Shown here: in pieces, positions 32,410-34,676 of the stretch
How positions within the stretch are numbered: position 1 is the stretch's first letter
Layout: every line of letters begins with the position of its first letter
Origin: Arthrobacter terrae
GTDB lineage: Bacteria; Actinomycetota; Actinomycetes; Actinomycetales; Micrococcaceae
NCBI RefSeq assembly: GCF_015708085.1
Contig: NZ_JADNYM010000036.1
Location: 1-34,676, forward strand
Length of the DNA stretch: 34,676 bases
Direction: 5' to 3'
Program-made: the position numbers and the translations under genes
Notes under the pieces: generated by a model
Databases searched by the model: none
Told to the model about the DNA's origin: nothing
The model's input: the letters and a program-made list of their open reading frames with translations, nothing else

Positions 32410-32472
32410 GAGAAGGTTTTAATGTCTTGTGAGAAGGTTTTAATGTCTTGTGAGAAGGTTTTGATGTCTTTG
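32410..32472 (-). repeat. 21-bp tandem repeat in the cstA leader
   Basis: Three copies of gagaaggttttaatgtcttg plus one base (32410-32430, 32431-32451, 32452-32472), the last with two substitutions. The array ends 11 nt before the cstA start. A TACGCT -10 box at 32498-32493 (minus) would place it in the transcribed leader. The 21-bp period is two helical turns, and each unit contains TTGTGA, a CRP-like half-site. Confidence 0.9.
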
Positions 32473-32537
32473 CATCGGTTTCATTCCCGTAGAGCGTAGC
32501 AAAGAACGCACGGGAGGCTGGAAGTACGGCCGATCCC

Positions 32538-33521
32538 CTACACGGTCAGCAGGACCTTGCCCATGTGTTCACCGGAATCAAAGTACGCATGCGCCTGCGC
32601 GGCCTGCGCCAGCGGGAAGGTCTTAGCCACTAAAGTCTTGACCTTTCCATTGCTCACCAAAGGCCAGACGTGCTCACGGACAGCGTTCATAATGGCACCC
32701 TTTTCCTCCGTAGGACGGGCGCGGAGGGTGGTACCGATGATGGCCGCCCGCTTGGACACGAGCATGCCCAGGTCCAATTCAGCCGTCGTTCCGCCCTGCA
32801 TGCCAATGATGACCAGTCTGCCGTACTGCGCCAGAGCATCCACGTTGCGCTGCAGATACTTTGCACCCACCACGTCCAGGATTACGTCGGCTCCGTGTCC
32901 TCCGGTCCGCTCTCGGAGCACCTCGACAAAATCCTGTTCGCGATAATTAATGGCGATGTCGACTCCGAGAAACGCCGTCAAAGTACTGGTCTTTTCCTCG
33001 CTGCCGCTGGTCGCGGCGACGTTGGCACCTAACGCCTTCGCTAGCTGGACGGCCATGACGCCGATGCCACCGGTACCACCATGGATCAGGACCGTTTCGC
33101 CGGCCTGAAGCTGAGCTGTCATGAATAGATTCGAATACACCGTAGCCGCCACCTCGGGCAGAGCAGCGGCGGTGACCACATCGACTCCGGCCGGGATACG
33201 CAGCACCTGTTCCGCCGACACCGCCACCTGCTGTGCGTAGCCGCCGCCGGAGAGCAGCGCGATCACCTTGTCACCCTTGGAAAATGCCTTGGCAACATTG
33301 GGGCCAAAGCCAGCAATCCGCCCGGACACCTCAAGCCCAAGGATATCCGAGGCACCGGCGGGAGGAGGATAAAATCCGCGCCGCTGCTGGACATCTGCAC
33401 GGTTAATTCCAGCGGCGACGACGTCGATCAACACCTCGCCCGGCCCCGGGACAGGTGCTGGAACCTCGCGCAGTTCCAGCATTTCTGGTCCACCCGGAGC
33501 CTTGATACCGATCGCCTTCAT
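32538..33521 (-). CDS. NAD(P)H-quinone oxidoreductase (PIG3 type)
   Basis: 327 residues, zinc-independent medium-chain reductase. N-terminal GroES-like domain (ELREVPAPVPGPGEVLIDVVAAGINRADVQQRRGFYPPP) and nucleotide-binding domain with GGTGGIGVMAVQLAKALGA (about 146-164), then VILDVVGAKYLQRNVDALAQYGRLVIIGMQGG, typical of the PIG3/TED2 group. Reduces quinones using NADPH and helps in oxidative stress. The ATG at 33521 is chosen because GGAGGG lies 5 nt upstream; a GTG at 33533 would place that site inside the coding region. Stands alone between cstA and the HNH gene. Confidence 0.92.
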   Translation of the reverse strand: MKAIGIKAPGGPEMLELREVPAPVPGPGEVLIDVVAAGINRADVQQRRGFYPPPAGASDILGLEVSGRIAGFGPNVAKAFSKGDKVIALLSGGGYAQQVAVSAEQVLRIPAGVDVVTAAALPEVAATVYSNLFMTAQLQAGETVLIHGGTGGIGVMAVQLAKALGANVAATSGSEEKTSTLTAFLGVDIAINYREQDFVEVLRERTGGHGADVILDVVGAKYLQRNVDALAQYGRLVIIGMQGGTTAELDLGMLVSKRAAIIGTTLRARPTEEKGAIMNAVREHVWPLVSNGKVKTLVAKTFPLAQAAQAHAYFDSGEHMGKVLLTV

Positions 33522-33605
33522 GTCACCCTCCACTGGTTAAAACTAATCTCTTGCTGTCACGTTGCTGCGAGGCCACGTGCGGCACCGGCGGCAGGCCGAA
33601 TAGGT

Positions 33606-33679
33606 GACCGATGGGGCTGCAGACCGATGGGGCTGCAGACCGATGGGGCTGCAGACCGATGGGGCTGCAGACCTATGAG
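33606..33679. repeat. 16-bp tandem repeat between the oxidoreductase and HNH genes
   Basis: Four identical units GACCGATGGGGCTGCA (33606, 33622, 33638, 33654) plus a degenerate fifth. No spacers. Each joint forms CTGCAG. The rest of the 221-bp gap holds only the hairpin at 33687-33717. Confidence 0.95.
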
Positions 33680-33686
33680 GACTACG

Positions 33687-33717
33687 AGCAGCCATCACAG
33701 CATAGACGTGATCTGCT
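33687..33717 (-). terminator. Possible terminator hairpin after the HNH gene
   Basis: AGCAG-cc-ATCAC and GTGAT-CTGCT form a 10-bp stem with a 2-nt bulge and a 9-nt loop, 25 nt beyond the HNH stop. No U-tract follows. Confidence 0.4.
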
Positions 33718-33742
33718 GCCAATATCTTCACCCGTTGGGTCT

Positions 33743-34676
33743 TCAAGTTCCTCCGGCTCCCATCCGCGCGGTGCCGGGGAGCAGTGGGGCTGTGGAGGTG
33801 TAGTTGAGGCCGAGGGGTGTGGTGATTTTTACGGTGTGTCGTGGGGGTGTTCCGGTTGGTGGTCCGGGTGTTCCGGTTGGTGGTGGGGTTCGGGGTTGTG
33901 GGGTGGAGGTCCAGCCGGGTGTTTCTTTGCGGTAGTTGCAGCGTTCGCAGAGTCCTTGGCCGTTGAGTTCGTTGGTTTTCCCGTTGTTTTTGTTGTTGTG
34001 TTGGGTGTGGTGGGGGATGATGTGGTCGATGTGTCTGATGGGTGCGTCGCAGTAAGGTGTTCTGCAGGTTTGGTCTCTTGCGGTGATGAATCTGCGCAGT
34101 CCGGGTGGGAAGAGGCGTTGGGTGGAGTCCATGGCGACGAGGTTCCCGGTGCCGGGGGCGGTGTAGAGCCGTCGGATCCAGACCCGGAACGCCGGGTCTT
34201 CCATCGCCGCGGCGGGGTTATTGTTGGTTGTCTTTGTTCCGTGCTGGATGAGGTTTCTGGCCCGGTGGGCGGGGATTGTTCCGTAGCCGGTGAGGTGGGC
34301 TGGTTCGCTGTCGCTTTGGAACAGGGTCCTATCGGTCATGACGAGTTGGATTTCCACCCCGCTGATTCCGCTGGGTGTTCCGGTGGTGCGGTGGATCAGG
34401 GTGTCGGCCATGATTTGCCCGCGGCCGCGGTGGTCTCCGCCGGCACGGAGGGTGTCTGCTTCCCGGGATAGGGAGCCGTATACGCCGACGCCTTCAGCGA
34501 CGGGCAGGAGCGCGGAGAGCCGGACCATCGCGTCGGGGGCCGGGCGTATGCTGACGTGCCGGTCGTTGACGGCTTTCGTGTTCCGGGCCAGCATGGCGAG
34601 TGGGTCCAGGCGGTACGCGATCTTCTTGGCTTCGGCGCTGATTTGCTGGTATCCCATTACTGCCATGGTCCCGGTG
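33743..34676 (-). CDS. DUF222/HNH endonuclease-domain protein, 5' end outside the window
   Basis: At least 307 residues visible; the frame stays open to the right edge, so the N-terminus is missing. The visible part is the C-terminal half of DUF222 ([37 protein letters not shown]) followed by the HNH motif [25 protein letters not shown] and the zinc-type CERCNYRKE. The last 60 residues are Pro/Thr-rich. Such proteins are highly multiplied in Arthrobacter and other actinobacteria and often associated with 13E12-type repeats; nuclease function is assumed, not proven. The ATG at 34666 is internal to the family's usual 450-550 residues. Confidence 0.88.
   Translation of the reverse strand, partial: TGTMAVMGYQQISAEAKKIAYRLDPLAMLARNTKAVNDRHVSIRPAPDAMVRLSALLPVAEGVGVYGSLSREADTLRAGGDHRGRGQIMADTLIHRTTGTPSGISGVEIQLVMTDRTLFQSDSEPAHLTGYGTIPAHRARNLIQHGTKTTNNNPAAAMEDPAFRVWIRRLYTAPGTGNLVAMDSTQRLFPPGLRRFITARDQTCRTPYCDAPIRHIDHIIPHHTQHNNKNNGKTNELNGQGLCERCNYRKETPGWTSTPQPRTPPPTGTPGPPTGTPPRHTVKITTPLGLNYTSTAPLLPGTARMGAGGT

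Noticed and set aside
33543-33746. 67-codon open frame after the HNH gene
   Set aside because: Its sequence is mainly the translated 16-bp repeat and it starts with a TTG overlapping the HNH stop; no support as a gene.

Overview
The window is a high-GC actinobacterial chromosome segment, most likely from the Micrococcaceae (Arthrobacter and relatives). Supporting signs are the carD-ispD-ispF-cysS-rlmB gene order, a SenX3-RegX3 pair beside phoU and phosphoglycerate mutase, a complete GlgE (maltose-1-phosphate) glucan pathway, a Bpa-type proteasome activator ending in GQYL, a DUF222/HNH protein, and many TANNNT-N6/7-start leaderless promoters. The genus is inferred; no search was run.

Layout. 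(1) 1-345: the promoter and leader of an rRNA operon transcribed leftward out of the window, with two tandem promoters, a BoxA-like antitermination element, and the terminator of the glucan operon. (2) 346-12988: storage-glucan block. glgE-treS-mak/glgB run leftward with 4-nt overlaps, glgP is divergent, and glgX is convergent with glgP. Trehalose is isomerised to maltose (TreS), phosphorylated (Mak domain), polymerised (GlgE) and branched (GlgB domain of the same polypeptide); GlgP and GlgX degrade the product. (3) 12997-17603: carD, then ispD-ispF-cysS-rlmB-glgX, combining isoprenoid precursor synthesis, Cys-tRNA charging, 23S rRNA methylation and, unusually, glycogen debranching. (4) 17889-22127: a small lipoprotein, the RegX3-SenX3 phosphate two-component system and divergent phoU, with an 11-bp-periodic GTTCA array (PHO box) between senX3 and phoU, then gpm. 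(5) 22177-26561: a methyltransferase, a DUF2516 membrane protein, a PLP-dependent Cys/Met enzyme, and a tmk-holB operon. (6) 26562-28551: a TAP-type hydrolase lipoprotein flanked by related tandem repeats, then tRNA-Thr(CGT) with promoter and terminator. (7) 28628-32398: an unknown helical protein, Bpa, and the cstA-ybdD pyruvate-uptake pair. (8) 32538-34676: a quinone oxidoreductase, a 16-bp tandem repeat, and a DUF222/HNH gene cut by the right edge.

Most genes are ordinary core genes. The distinctive signals are the Mak-GlgB fusion, the PHO-box array plus a second exact PHO-type direct repeat lying between convergent genes, the large share of leaderless promoters, and at least eight short tandem-repeat arrays, some in reading frame and some in leaders. 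I see no phage, IS element, CRISPR array or recognisable new defence or biosynthetic system.
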